DNA from: Gemmatimonadales bacterium UBA7889 | GTDB taxonomy: Bacteria; Gemmatimonadota; Gemmatimonadetes; Longimicrobiales; Gaopeijiaceae | Length of the DNA stretch: 9,548 nucleotides | Assembly: GCA_002501085.1 (NCBI GenBank) | Contig: DLRL01000046.1 | Coordinates: 1-9,548, forward strand | Direction: 5' to 3' | Shown: positions 1 to 7,216 of the stretch, piece after piece | Numbering within the stretch: position 1 is the stretch's first letter | Layout of the letters: the number at the start of each line of letters is the position of its first letter | The notes under the pieces: model-generated | Told to the model about the DNA's origin: nothing | Seen by the model: only the letters and a program-made list of their open reading frames with translations | Databases searched by the model: none | Translations under genes and position numbers: made by a program

Positions 1-1
1 T

Positions 2-223
2 CAGGTAATTCATGGAGAGAATGATCTCAGAGTTCCGTTCACGCAGGGCCAGGAGTTCTACAGGGCTTTGGGCCGCCTCGGTGTGCCTACAGAAATGATC
101 GTGCTACCCAGGACCCCACACGGACCTCGTGAGCCCAAGCTACAGATGGAAGTCTCTAAGGTCATTATGAAATGGTTTAACAAACACTTAAGGCCTACTG
201 GGCCAAGGGTGACAACGGAGTAG
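2..223 (+). CDS. S9-family prolyl oligopeptidase-type serine peptidase, C-terminal end (5' partial)
   Basis: The reading frame is open from the window edge to the TAG at 221-223 and gives the last 73 residues of a protein. It begins within VIHGENDLRVPF, the segment that carries the catalytic Asp in S9 peptidases (HGxxDxRVP), and continues with a helix (QGQEFYRALGRLGVPTEM) and PRTPHGPREP, which contains the catalytic His. The final helix, ending in KWFNKHL, is also typical of this alpha/beta-hydrolase fold. The nucleophile Ser and any N-terminal propeller or signal peptide lie outside the window, so the subfamily (dipeptidyl aminopeptidase, acylaminoacyl peptidase or other) cannot be fixed. 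Family members cleave short peptides, often after Pro, in the periplasm or cytoplasm. The Asp and His motifs look intact, so this end of the gene appears functional. Confidence 0.88.
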   Translation, partial: QVIHGENDLRVPFTQGQEFYRALGRLGVPTEMIVLPRTPHGPREPKLQMEVSKVIMKWFNKHLRPTGPRVTTE

Positions 224-227
224 TCGT

Positions 228-326
228 ATGTCGGATACGGCAGCGCGTCTTAACGCGGCACTAGAGAGGGGCGTTCCTACTGTTGTTGCTGGTCCCCCAT
301 CCATCCTGTGTGCCCATTCGGTGTAA
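228..326 (+). pseudogene. Possible truncated 5' end of a Ser/Thr protein kinase gene
   Basis: An ATG at 228 lies 4 nt after the S9 peptidase stop and 7 nt after a GGAG (217-220), so it looks like a real translation start. The frame gives 32 residues, beginning MSDTAARLNAALERG, and stops at 324-326. From memory of the family, many Gemmatimonadota-type kinases begin with (M)SD..RLNAALEGRY followed by the glycine-rich loop GEGGMATVYLA. Here the resemblance ends after about 13 residues. A 2-nt shift near 266-268 would read L-E-G-R-S-Y up to about 280, extending the match to the 3' end of the minus-strand M23 gene (stop at 277-279). No glycine loop or kinase core follows. I infer a kinase 5' remnant left by a rearrangement. 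A chance short ORF or an assembly junction are alternatives. Confidence 0.4.
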
Positions 327-1632
327 GCACATAAAGGTATCCCTCATAGCGGCCAAGAATTGGGAGTTCTGTGCCGGCATCGAGCTGTGTGATTACAGAT
401 GCGGCATATGAAGGACTGGAGAGTATTGTCTGGTTTCTGGCTGCTACTTCCGAGCCCAGCGGAAGATTCGCAGGTTCTGTAAGACGGGAAGCCACATATC
501 CGTATGTACCGTCTGGGAGTTTGACTCGGAAATACTCACCGGATCCTGCGAGTACTCGCAGCGGTGTGTACTGACCGAGTTCTCGAAGGACTTCCCCACG
601 CCGGCTTGGCGCTGCACGTAGGCGGATCCCGTCGTTCAAGAGTCGGACCCATTCCCCGAGTTGTCCCAGGTCTGCGGTTTGCTCTTCCATAGTCCCACGG
701 GGTGATCTCAGGAATGGGTCGGGATTAACTGGGCCTTCTCCACGCCGATAAATCCCAAAATGCAAATGCGGAGGGGTCGTGCGTGCGTTCCCGGTGTTGC
801 CGACAAACCCAAGCGTATCTCCAATCTCTACCTCTTGGCCGCGACTTACTGCCTGACTGTCCAAGTGAGCGAAGTAGATATTTGAGTTTCTGATCGGATC
901 ACGCAGCCAGACGACCTTGCCTCCCAAGTTGGTTACCTGCACACGATTGACTCGGCCGGCTGATGTGGCGAGTACCGGTGTCCCTCTCCGTGCAAAAATA
1001 TCCACTCCGTCATGGCTTCTTCGCCCAGCATCTCTATCCGCTCCAAACACACTCTGGATTGAGCGGACTCCATATCCCTCTACAGGGAAGGCGAGTTGGG
1101 CTTCAAGCTGGAGTGTGACGGTATAGTTGCCACCTCTGAGGAGTTCTGGTTGCAGCCTCAGCAGAAAATCTCCGCCTCTCCAGGGTTCGTGTTCGAATGT
1201 CCCAGGTACCGAATCTGTAGAGAGGATTGGTCGCGGTGGATCGTCTTCGTTTTCCGCCATTCGGAAGAAGTCGACAAAGACGCGTGTCTCTTCTCCGTTT
1301 GTTAAAGAGACCTCAGCAGTAAGGCGTTGCCCACGACCGATCGTCAAACGATACGCTACTGCACTTGGCTGCTCAGGTGTTATGAACCCCTTTTCCTGGA
1401 ACGGGAGAGATATTTCCACGGGAGTCTGGACGGCTTGGTGTGCGGCAAGAAGCCAATCGCGCCCAAGTGCCGTGGTGGTGAGTCCCGCATCAGATAGGGA
1501 GGCTTGGTAGGCCTCGTGGGGGGTCATGTCCCGGAAGCGGTCTTGGACCTGTTCGATCTCTTCACAACCCGAGAGACCTATGAGGGAAAGAACTGCCGCT
1601 AACTCAAGTGGGGATCTATTGAGCTTCAACAC
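277..1632 (-). CDS. M23 family metallopeptidase lipoprotein with two C-terminal SH3-like domains
   Basis: This is a 451-residue predicted envelope peptidoglycan endopeptidase. The start is GTG at 1632 (reverse strand), preceded by GGAG four bases upstream; an ATG two bases further out is in another frame and stops at once. Residues 1-23 form a lipoprotein signal with lipobox LSGC, giving lipidated Cys23. Residues about 75-185 look like a beta-rich pre-peptidase domain. The M23 (LytM) domain spans about 186-308 and has the expected zinc ligands His207 and Asp211 (SHDGVD) and His291 in PHLHF, with His289 and His256 (YFAHL) as catalytic histidines. All are present, so activity is likely. Two SH3b-like segments follow, about 328-386 and 394-448, probably for cell-wall binding. 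The C-terminus ends in a short Gln run. The gene is divergent from the radical SAM gene and convergent with the S9 peptidase. In role it recalls NlpD/EnvC-type M23 proteins, but the histidines here argue for a true enzyme. Confidence 0.9.
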   Translation of the reverse strand: MLKLNRSPLELAAVLSLIGLSGCEEIEQVQDRFRDMTPHEAYQASLSDAGLTTTALGRDWLLAAHQAVQTPVEISLPFQEKGFITPEQPSAVAYRLTIGRGQRLTAEVSLTNGEETRVFVDFFRMAENEDDPPRPILSTDSVPGTFEHEPWRGGDFLLRLQPELLRGGNYTVTLQLEAQLAFPVEGYGVRSIQSVFGADRDAGRRSHDGVDIFARRGTPVLATSAGRVNRVQVTNLGGKVVWLRDPIRNSNIYFAHLDSQAVSRGQEVEIGDTLGFVGNTGNARTTPPHLHFGIYRRGEGPVNPDPFLRSPRGTMEEQTADLGQLGEWVRLLNDGIRLRAAPSRRGEVLRELGQYTPLRVLAGSGEYFRVKLPDGTYGYVASRLTEPANLPLGSEVAARNQTILSSPSYAASVITQLDAGTELPILGRYEGYLYVLTPNGHTGWMGDQQQQ

Positions 1633-1820
1633 ATCGCTCCAGAGATCTGTTCAGTGGGCATAAGGTCCCTATAAGCCGCAGTTCTGCGTTCTCCTCTGCA
1701 GATGAACCTGCTTAGAAAGCCATCTGGAGGTCAAGCATAAAAATTGTAGGCCTGATATGTGCTAGTTAGCTTTTCTCGGCTTATCACCCTGCTTTTCCCT
1801 CGTCACTCAGTGGGACGTCT

Positions 1821-3092
1821 GTGATTCGGATCGCCGAAATTGAAGCTGGAAGCATCGCGGAAGAGCTCAATCTTGAGATCGGAACGCGAGTCGTGCGCAT
1901 CAACGGTGAGCACGTGCGTGATGGCATCGACCTCACTTTCCTTCTTGCTGATACCGAGATCGAGCTGGAGACCGTGTCTCCTGTTGGGGAAACGGTCTTC
2001 TATGAAATCGAGCGGGAACCGGGAAATGCCATTGGGATCGTTCCCGCTCCAGACCAGATCCGAGAGTGCGCGAATAAGTGTGTCTTCTGCTTTATCGACG
2101 GAAACCCTGAAGGCGCAAGACAGACGCTATGGCTGCGAGATGATGACTTCCGACTTTCATTCACATACGGGAGTTATGTCACTCTAACCAATCTTGGACC
2201 AAAGGGCCTTCAACGACTGGTAGACCAGGGGATATCACCGCTATACGTGAGTGTGCATGCAACTGAGGCCGAGGTAAGAGAACGTCTCTTAGTTAGCGAG
2301 AGGGCCGGTCTCATAATGGATCAGTTGCGAGAACTCATAGAAGGTGGGCTTGAGGTACATACACAGGTGGTCTTGTGTCCGGGCTGGAACGACGGAGAAC
2401 ACCTTGATAGCACGATAGCCGATCTCTGGGGACTGGGACCGTCAATTCGATCTCTCTCAGTCGTGCCGGTTGGTTTGACTCGTTACAACGTTAACCGACC
2501 TGTACGACTACTTCAGGCTTCAGGAGCGGTCGCGGCGATAGGGCAGGTTGATGAAGCCCGCCGGCTTGGAGATCAAGGCAGAGGGTTCGGTTGGTGTTAT
2601 GCGGCTGATGAGATGTACTTGATTGCAGGCCTGCCACTTCCGGATGCTTCCTACTACGACGACGGTGCGCTTTACGAGAACGGAGTTGGTGCGATCCGAC
2701 GTTTTGTAGATGGGTTTGAACGTGGGTTGGCTGATATCCCTCAATTCGAAGGACGCAGAATCCGATTGGTGACCGGTGGGTCTATGGCTCCATTTCTGGG
2801 TGAGAGAGCCTCGGCGCTGGCGGCAGCAACAGAAGCGTGCGTCGAAGTAGTGCACGTGGAGAATCGCTACTTTGGTGATACGGTCACGATAGCTGGGTTG
2901 CTCGGAGGAAGGGACATCATTGATGCGCTAGAGAATACGCAGTCCGGAGATCTTGTCGTCCTACCCGCTGAAGCTCTTAATTCTGACGATATCTTTATTG
3001 ATGACGTTCCAATGGACGAGTTCCAAAAGGCACTTGCACCAGCATTGATCTGTACTGGGCATGAGGTAACCGAAGCGTTGAGGTCAGTATGA
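1821..3092 (+). CDS. DUF512 family protein: PDZ-like domain plus radical SAM domain
   Basis: This 423-residue protein is of the usual length for the PDZ/radical SAM/DUF512 family. The N-terminus, about residues 1-70, is PDZ-like (IEAGSIAEELNLEIGTRVVRINGE). A radical SAM-type cluster follows, Cys83-x3-Cys87-x2-Cys90 (CANKCVFC), then the family hallmark FID.NPEGARQTLWLRDDDFRLSF and the YVTLTNL strand. The C-terminal DUF512 region includes SVVPVGLTRY and a TGGSMAPF segment. The cysteines should bind a [4Fe-4S] cluster and cleave S-adenosylmethionine; the substrate of this family is not established to my knowledge. GTG at 1821 is chosen because the product then begins where family members begin, with a modest GGGA upstream. 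The stop overlaps the der start by 4 nt (ATGA). I recall DUF512-der-plsY-gpsA order from Firmicutes such as Clostridia, which suggests an old conserved neighbourhood and a possible link to ribosome or RNA maturation (inference). Confidence 0.9.
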   Translation: MIRIAEIEAGSIAEELNLEIGTRVVRINGEHVRDGIDLTFLLADTEIELETVSPVGETVFYEIEREPGNAIGIVPAPDQIRECANKCVFCFIDGNPEGARQTLWLRDDDFRLSFTYGSYVTLTNLGPKGLQRLVDQGISPLYVSVHATEAEVRERLLVSERAGLIMDQLRELIEGGLEVHTQVVLCPGWNDGEHLDSTIADLWGLGPSIRSLSVVPVGLTRYNVNRPVRLLQASGAVAAIGQVDEARRLGDQGRGFGWCYAADEMYLIAGLPLPDASYYDDGALYENGVGAIRRFVDGFERGLADIPQFEGRRIRLVTGGSMAPFLGERASALAAATEACVEVVHVENRYFGDTVTIAGLLGGRDIIDALENTQSGDLVVLPAEALNSDDIFIDDVPMDEFQKALAPALICTGHEVTEALRSV

Positions 3093-4420
3093 GCGGACAG
3101 CTTCCAGTCCTTGCGGTCGTCGGTCGTCCGAACGTTGGCAAATCAACCTTCTTTAACCGAGTTATCGGAAGTCGTGTTGCGATCGTAGATGATCAGCCGG
3201 GCGTAACTAGAGATCGAAATTTTGCAGCTGCAGATTGGGCGGGTCGACATTTTTTCATTGTTGATACTGGGGGAGTTATTGAGGGAAGTGACGAACCGCT
3301 CGATAGAGCTGTACGTGAACAGGCGTTTGCTGCTGTCACAGAATCTGACGCAATCCTCTTCCTCGTTGATGGACATCAGGGTGTACATCCTCTCGACGAG
3401 AAACTCGCTGACGTTCTGCGTAAATCACAAAAGCCGGTGCTCTTGGTAGTAAATAAGATTGATAATCTCCCCAATGACCAACGACATCTGGAGTTCTGGT
3501 CACTAGGTATGGGAGAGCCTATCCCGGTTAGTTCGCTTTCGGGTAAGGGGTCCGGAGACCTCCTGGACCTCGTGGTGGAAGCACTTCCTGAAGTGACATC
3601 AGTAGATCAAGAGGATGAGACATTGATCCGGGTAGCAGTTGTGGGGAAACCCAATGTGGGTAAATCAAGTTTAGTGAACCGGTTGATCGGAGAAGACAGG
3701 GTTGTCGTTTCTGATATTCCGGGCACAACTCGTGATCCGGTAGATACACTATTTCGGTACCACAACCGGACACTTGTCTTCGTCGACACAGCGGGACTCA
3801 GACGTCAGACGAAAGTGAAGGACAACCTGGAGTATTACAGCGCGCTCAGAACTGATCGAGTTGTACACGCAGCTGATGTATGTGTAGTTCTGATTGACGC
3901 GAGTGAGCAGGAACTGCATGCCCAGGATATCAAGATCCTAAGAACGGCCTGGGAAGCAGGTAAGGCAGTCGTTTTACTTATGAACAAGTGGGATCTTGTT
4001 GAGAAAGATACGATGACCGGGCCCGCATTCGAAAAGAAAATGCGTGAGCGTATTCCTTTCCTTCGCTGGATTCCTATGCTCTTTACGTCAGCGTTAACGG
4101 GGCAAAGAATTCGAAAGTGCCTGGACCTGATCCTTGAGGTACATGAAGAGAGACGTAGGCGTATAGAAACACATGAGGTCAACGAAGTTTTAGAGGTCGT
4201 GCTCAAACGCCAACCTCCTCCGCTTTATAGGGGGCGTCGGGTAAAGGTGAAGTACGGAACTCAAGTAACTATTGCCCCACCGACTTTTGCTATTTTCTCG
4301 AACTATCCGAACGCCTTACCCGCGCCCTACATTCGCTACCTTGAAAGTGGTTTCCGTAAAGCTTGGGGGTTTATGGGGACACCGATTCGTCTTCGTTTCA
4401 GAACTGGTCGAGAAAAATGA
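3089..4420 (+). CDS. der: Ribosome-associated GTPase Der (EngA)
   Basis: Der is a cytoplasmic GTPase that assists late maturation of the 50S ribosomal subunit and is essential in most bacteria. The 443-residue product shows the diagnostic tandem G domains. Domain 1 has the P-loop GRPNVGKS (12-19), DTGG (59-62) and NKID (122-125). Domain 2 has GKPNVGKS (186-193), DTAG (233-236) and NKWD (299-302). A KH-like C-terminal domain follows, ending with the characteristic GFMGTPIRLRFR segment near the C-terminus. Length is normal and every G motif is intact. The ATG at 3089 overlaps the upstream radical SAM stop by 4 nt and has GAGG just upstream, so translation is probably coupled. The stop overlaps the plsY start in the same way. 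Confidence 0.98.
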   Translation: MSGQLPVLAVVGRPNVGKSTFFNRVIGSRVAIVDDQPGVTRDRNFAAADWAGRHFFIVDTGGVIEGSDEPLDRAVREQAFAAVTESDAILFLVDGHQGVHPLDEKLADVLRKSQKPVLLVVNKIDNLPNDQRHLEFWSLGMGEPIPVSSLSGKGSGDLLDLVVEALPEVTSVDQEDETLIRVAVVGKPNVGKSSLVNRLIGEDRVVVSDIPGTTRDPVDTLFRYHNRTLVFVDTAGLRRQTKVKDNLEYYSALRTDRVVHAADVCVVLIDASEQELHAQDIKILRTAWEAGKAVVLLMNKWDLVEKDTMTGPAFEKKMRERIPFLRWIPMLFTSALTGQRIRKCLDLILEVHEERRRRIETHEVNEVLEVVLKRQPPPLYRGRRVKVKYGTQVTIAPPTFAIFSNYPNALPAPYIRYLESGFRKAWGFMGTPIRLRFRTGREK

Positions 4421-5046
4421 CTTACGCCTTGCTCGCGCTGTCATATGTGCTCGGGGCCACGCCCAGTAGTTACTGGATCTCTCGACTGGTGCGCGGTATC
4501 GACCTGCGGGAGCACGGATCGGGTAATCTTGGAGCGACCAATGTTTTTCGCATTGTAGGCCCTGGTTGGGCCGCCCCAGTAATGGTTGTTGATGTAGCAA
4601 AAGGGTTTGTCCCGGTATGGTTTTTCCCGGGATTGATTGATGTAACTTTTGGCTGGACGCTTGCATTTGGTGGAGCAGCGATTGTCGGGCACATTTTCTC
4701 ATTCTGGGTGGGATTCAAGGGAGGCAAGGGAGTCGCTACTAGTGCTGGAGTCCTATTAGCACTCGCTCCTTGGGCTGTTCTCGGATGCTTTGCAGTATGG
4801 TGCATACTCACATTTCCGACCGGCTATGTGGCATTAGGATCGATCGGTGCTGCGGTTAGTCTTCCAATCTTTGTCTCGCTTACACCTGACCAAGGGGGAG
4901 AGGAGCTCATATGGTTCTCACTAGCACTGGCAGTTTTCGTTACCTGGGCTCACCGCTCAAATCTCAGACGGATTCTGGCTGGTACTGAGAGTAGGTTCAG
5001 GTGGAGCGGTGATGCTAAAGCTGAGGATCATAGCGAGGTAGCGTGA
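4417..5046 (+). CDS. plsY: Acyl-phosphate:glycerol-3-phosphate acyltransferase PlsY
   Basis: PlsY is the inner-membrane enzyme that transfers an acyl group from acyl-phosphate to sn-glycerol-3-phosphate, giving lysophosphatidic acid, the first committed step of phospholipid synthesis. With the start at ATG 4417 the product is 209 residues, the usual PlsY length. An in-frame ATG at 4363 would add 18 polar residues inside der and displace the hydrophobic N-terminus, so I reject it. The three conserved cytoplasmic motifs are present: GSGNLGATNVFR (34-45), the glycine-rich FKGGKGVAT (100-108) and HRSNLRRILAGTE (179-191). Multiple hydrophobic segments fit a polytopic membrane protein. The start overlaps the der stop (ATGA) and the stop overlaps the gpsA start (GTGA). 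The next gene supplies its glycerol-3-phosphate substrate; plsX, which makes the acyl-phosphate, is not in the window. Confidence 0.96.
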   Translation: MTYALLALSYVLGATPSSYWISRLVRGIDLREHGSGNLGATNVFRIVGPGWAAPVMVVDVAKGFVPVWFFPGLIDVTFGWTLAFGGAAIVGHIFSFWVGFKGGKGVATSAGVLLALAPWAVLGCFAVWCILTFPTGYVALGSIGAAVSLPIFVSLTPDQGGEELIWFSLALAVFVTWAHRSNLRRILAGTESRFRWSGDAKAEDHSEVA

Positions 5047-6059
5047 GCGAAAATTGCCGAGTTGCTGTGATTGGCGCAGGTGCTTGGGGCACCGCGCTAG
5101 GAATGCTTTTGGCCGAGAAAAATGAACTCACGGTAACAATGTGGTCTTTTGAAGCAGATGTAGCAGATAGTATCAACGAATTTCACCAGAATCGATATTT
5201 GCCGGGAATAGATCTACCGGACGCACTTCGAGCGGAAACCGACCTCCCGAGGGCTCTGGAGGGAGCTTCGGTAGTCCTTTCCGTTAGTCCGGCCCAGGTC
5301 GTACGTGAGGTGATGACCGAGGCAGCTCCGAATGTGTCAGCGGACGCTCTAGTTGTGAGTGCCTCTAAGGGAATAGAAAACGGAACACTTCTTAGAATGG
5401 ACGAAGTGCTTGGTCAGATTCTTCCGGAACAAAGTATGGAGCGTTTTTGTGTGCTCTCTGGCCCAGGTTTTGCGAAAGAGGTCGCGAGTCATGCTCCCAC
5501 GGCTGTGGTAATAGCTGGTCGAACAGCCGAGACAGCTAACAAGGCTCAGGACATTTTCCAGACCCCTTATTTTCGAATCTACACCAGTACAGACATTGTT
5601 GGCGTGGAGTTAGGTGGCGCACTTAAGAATGTTGTGGCACTTGCAGCAGGAATTGTCTCCGGACTGGGATACGGACACAATACAATTGCTGCTGTTATTA
5701 CTCGTGGCTTGGCTGAGATAACCCGTCTTGGGGTCGCGATGGGCAGTGACAGAGCTACTTTCTCAGGATTGGCCGGGATGGGCGACCTCTTGTTGACTTG
5801 CACGGGGGACCTGAGTCGCAATCGCACGGTTGGATACCGGTTAGGACAGGGAGAGTCACTGCAGGAAATTCTATCCGACATGAAGGCGGTAGCCGAGGGA
5901 GTAAAGACTACTGAGTCGGTATATGAATTGGCGAAGAATTGTGGTGTAGAAATGCCAATTGTGGAACAAGTCTACGGGGTCCTGAATAATGCGGTTAAGC
6001 CGGAAGATGCCCTAGAAATGTTGATGCTCAGAGAGCCCACATCTGAGGAATGGCAGTAG
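5043..6059 (+). CDS. gpsA: NAD(P)+-dependent glycerol-3-phosphate dehydrogenase GpsA
   Basis: GpsA reduces dihydroxyacetone phosphate to sn-glycerol-3-phosphate in the cytoplasm, supplying the backbone for phospholipids and the substrate of PlsY encoded just upstream. The 338-residue length is standard. The N-terminal Rossmann motif GAGAWGTALG (11-20) binds NAD(P)H. Further family signatures are SASKGIE, LSGPGFAKEVA, and GGALKNVVALAAG with the catalytic Lys at about 195, followed by GLAGMGDLLLTCTGDLSRNR. All expected catalytic regions are present. GTG at 5043 overlaps the plsY stop by 4 nt and is preceded by GAGG, which supports this start and translational coupling. A 37-nt gap separates it from the downstream MerR-type gene. 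Confidence 0.97.
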   Translation: MSENCRVAVIGAGAWGTALGMLLAEKNELTVTMWSFEADVADSINEFHQNRYLPGIDLPDALRAETDLPRALEGASVVLSVSPAQVVREVMTEAAPNVSADALVVSASKGIENGTLLRMDEVLGQILPEQSMERFCVLSGPGFAKEVASHAPTAVVIAGRTAETANKAQDIFQTPYFRIYTSTDIVGVELGGALKNVVALAAGIVSGLGYGHNTIAAVITRGLAEITRLGVAMGSDRATFSGLAGMGDLLLTCTGDLSRNRTVGYRLGQGESLQEILSDMKAVAEGVKTTESVYELAKNCGVEMPIVEQVYGVLNNAVKPEDALEMLMLREPTSEEWQ

Positions 6060-6096
6060 TACGAGCAGTCGGATTCCTAGACCTCCAGGAGCGAGG

Positions 6097-6450
6097 ATGA
6101 ATGAGCCCGTTACCAAAAAGGTGTACTACTCCATCGGTGAGGTCTGTGGCCTGACAGGGTTAAAGCCGCATGTCCTTCGTTATTGGGAAACTCAATTTGA
6201 AGTGTTAAGACCGACCAAGAATCGGGCAGGGAATCGGGTCTTTAGGTCAAAAGAGATTGAAGTCATTATGCTCGTAAAACGGCTTCTTTATGAGCAGAAA
6301 TACACAATTGAGGGCGCGAACAAGAAACTTCTCGAAATACGCGCGGGCGGTAAACTTGAAGAAGAACGGCGTGGCGTAATTGGATCCGAGGTGTTGCAAG
6401 GCCTGAAGGCTGATCTGCTAGAGTTAAAGGAAACCCTCGGTCACAGTTAA
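6097..6450 (+). CDS. Small MerR-family DNA-binding transcriptional regulator
   Basis: This 117-residue protein has the N-terminal winged helix-turn-helix of the MerR superfamily: YSIGEVCGLTGLKPHVLRYWE (11-31) covers the HTH and the conserved LRYWE, and the wing follows in RPTKNRAGNRVFR (38-50). A helical, charged stretch from about 70 to 115 is a probable dimerisation coiled coil. There is no effector-binding domain and no metal-sensing Cys, so a MlrA/CarA-like or stand-alone small MerR role is more likely than a metal sensor; the ligand and targets are unknown. ATG at 6097 has AGGAG six bases upstream; another ATG four bases later is out of frame. The gene sits between gpsA and surE in the same direction with short gaps. 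It is presumably co-transcribed and may control its own operon (inference). Confidence 0.92.
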   Translation: MNEPVTKKVYYSIGEVCGLTGLKPHVLRYWETQFEVLRPTKNRAGNRVFRSKEIEVIMLVKRLLYEQKYTIEGANKKLLEIRAGGKLEEERRGVIGSEVLQGLKADLLELKETLGHS

Positions 6451-6466
6451 CCGGCACAAGCTGGCG

Positions 6467-7216
6467 ATGAATATTCTTTGCACGAACGACGACGGTTATC
6501 TCGCTAGCGGGATTCGTGTACTCGCTAGTGCAGCAAGCACATTGGGTTCCGTGACTGTTGTCGCACCTGACCGAGAACAGAGTGCCACTAGCAATTCCCT
6601 CACTCTCCATCACCCATTACGTGCACGTCTGACCTCGGACAACTCCTATGTGGTTGACGGAACTCCGACGGACTGTGTGATCCTCGCGGTCAATGGGCTT
6701 CTCTCTGGTCACCCAGACGTCTGCCTATCCGGGGTGAATCATGGCCCAAACATGGGTGAAGACGTTCTCTATTCGGGAACTGTTGCAGCTGCGATGGAAG
6801 CGACAGTGATTGGAATTCCAGCGATTGCAATCTCATACGTTCGAGATCAACCAGAAGAATTAGAGGGCTGGGAGTCAGTGGTCCGTGTAATCTTGAGAGA
6901 AATCTTAGGACGGGAGGAATTTCCCGAAGACACTCTCTTCAATGTGAACTTACCTGCAGTGCCACCCGATGAAGTGAGAGGGATTAAGGTTACAACACTT
7001 GGTCGTCGACGATATTCGGATGCGATTACACGAGCGAATGATCCCTCCGGTAGGGAATACTTTTGGATCGGGGGCGGGGCAGTTAATTGGAGGGGTGCAG
7101 AGGATTCCGACTTTCAGGCGGTTGAAGACGGGTATGTCTCTGTCACACCGTTGCATCTTGACCTCACGAACTACAAGCTCCTTGAGGAGATTCGGGCGTG
7201 GGAACTAGCCCTTTAG
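6467..7216 (+). CDS. surE: 5'/3'-nucleotidase SurE
   Basis: SurE is a metal-dependent cytoplasmic phosphatase acting on nucleoside 5'- and 3'-monophosphates and, in some species, short polyphosphate; it is linked to stationary-phase survival. The 249-residue product matches family length. The metal-binding site is complete: Asp8-Asp9 in TNDDG, Ser39 in REQSATSNSLT, and Asn91 in LSGVNHGPN. The segment DVLYSGTVAAAMEA and the following IPAIAISY strand are also typical. ATG at 6467 begins the canonical N-terminus MNILCTNDDG; its Shine-Dalgarno is weak. It starts 16 nt after the MerR gene, and its last 19 nt overlap pcm, a pairing also seen in the surE-pcm-nlpD-rpoS locus of Enterobacteria. Confidence 0.96.
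   Translation: MNILCTNDDGYLASGIRVLASAASTLGSVTVVAPDREQSATSNSLTLHHPLRARLTSDNSYVVDGTPTDCVILAVNGLLSGHPDVCLSGVNHGPNMGEDVLYSGTVAAAMEATVIGIPAIAISYVRDQPEELEGWESVVRVILREILGREEFPEDTLFNVNLPAVPPDEVRGIKVTTLGRRRYSDAITRANDPSGREYFWIGGGAVNWRGAEDSDFQAVEDGYVSVTPLHLDLTNYKLLEEIRAWELAL
7184..7189 (+). promoter_or_regulatory. Ribosome binding site for pcm within surE
   Basis: GAGGAG lies eight bases before the GTG at 7198, inside the surE coding region. It is the reason for choosing that GTG as the pcm start, and it implies a 19-nt gene overlap with probable translational coupling. Confidence 0.7.

Noticed and set aside
225..257. Small hairpins CGTAT-N5-ATACG (225-239) and CGCG-N6-CGCG (244-257) as a bidirectional terminator between the convergent genes
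   Set aside because: Stems are only 4-5 bp, no T-run follows on either strand, and the first overlaps the apparent kinase start codon.
1127..1510. 127-residue plus-strand ORF opposite the M23 gene
   Set aside because: It is an antisense shadow: low-complexity Ser/Arg/Pro-rich composition, no recognisable motif, and it lies fully within a well-supported gene on the other strand.
1633..1820. Promoters in the 188-nt divergent region between the M23 and radical SAM genes
   Set aside because: Promoters are expected here, but candidate boxes (for example TTGTAG at 1744 with TAGCTT at 1767, or TTGACC on the minus strand at 1735-1730) match too poorly to call.
4363..4416. Upstream in-frame ATG extending PlsY by 18 residues
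   Set aside because: The extension is polar and lies within der. The ATG at 4417 gives the normal PlsY length, a hydrophobic N-terminus and a 4-nt overlap like the neighbouring junctions.
4316..4702. 128-residue minus-strand ORF across the der-plsY junction
   Set aside because: It lies antisense to two well-supported genes and its product shows no domain or motif.
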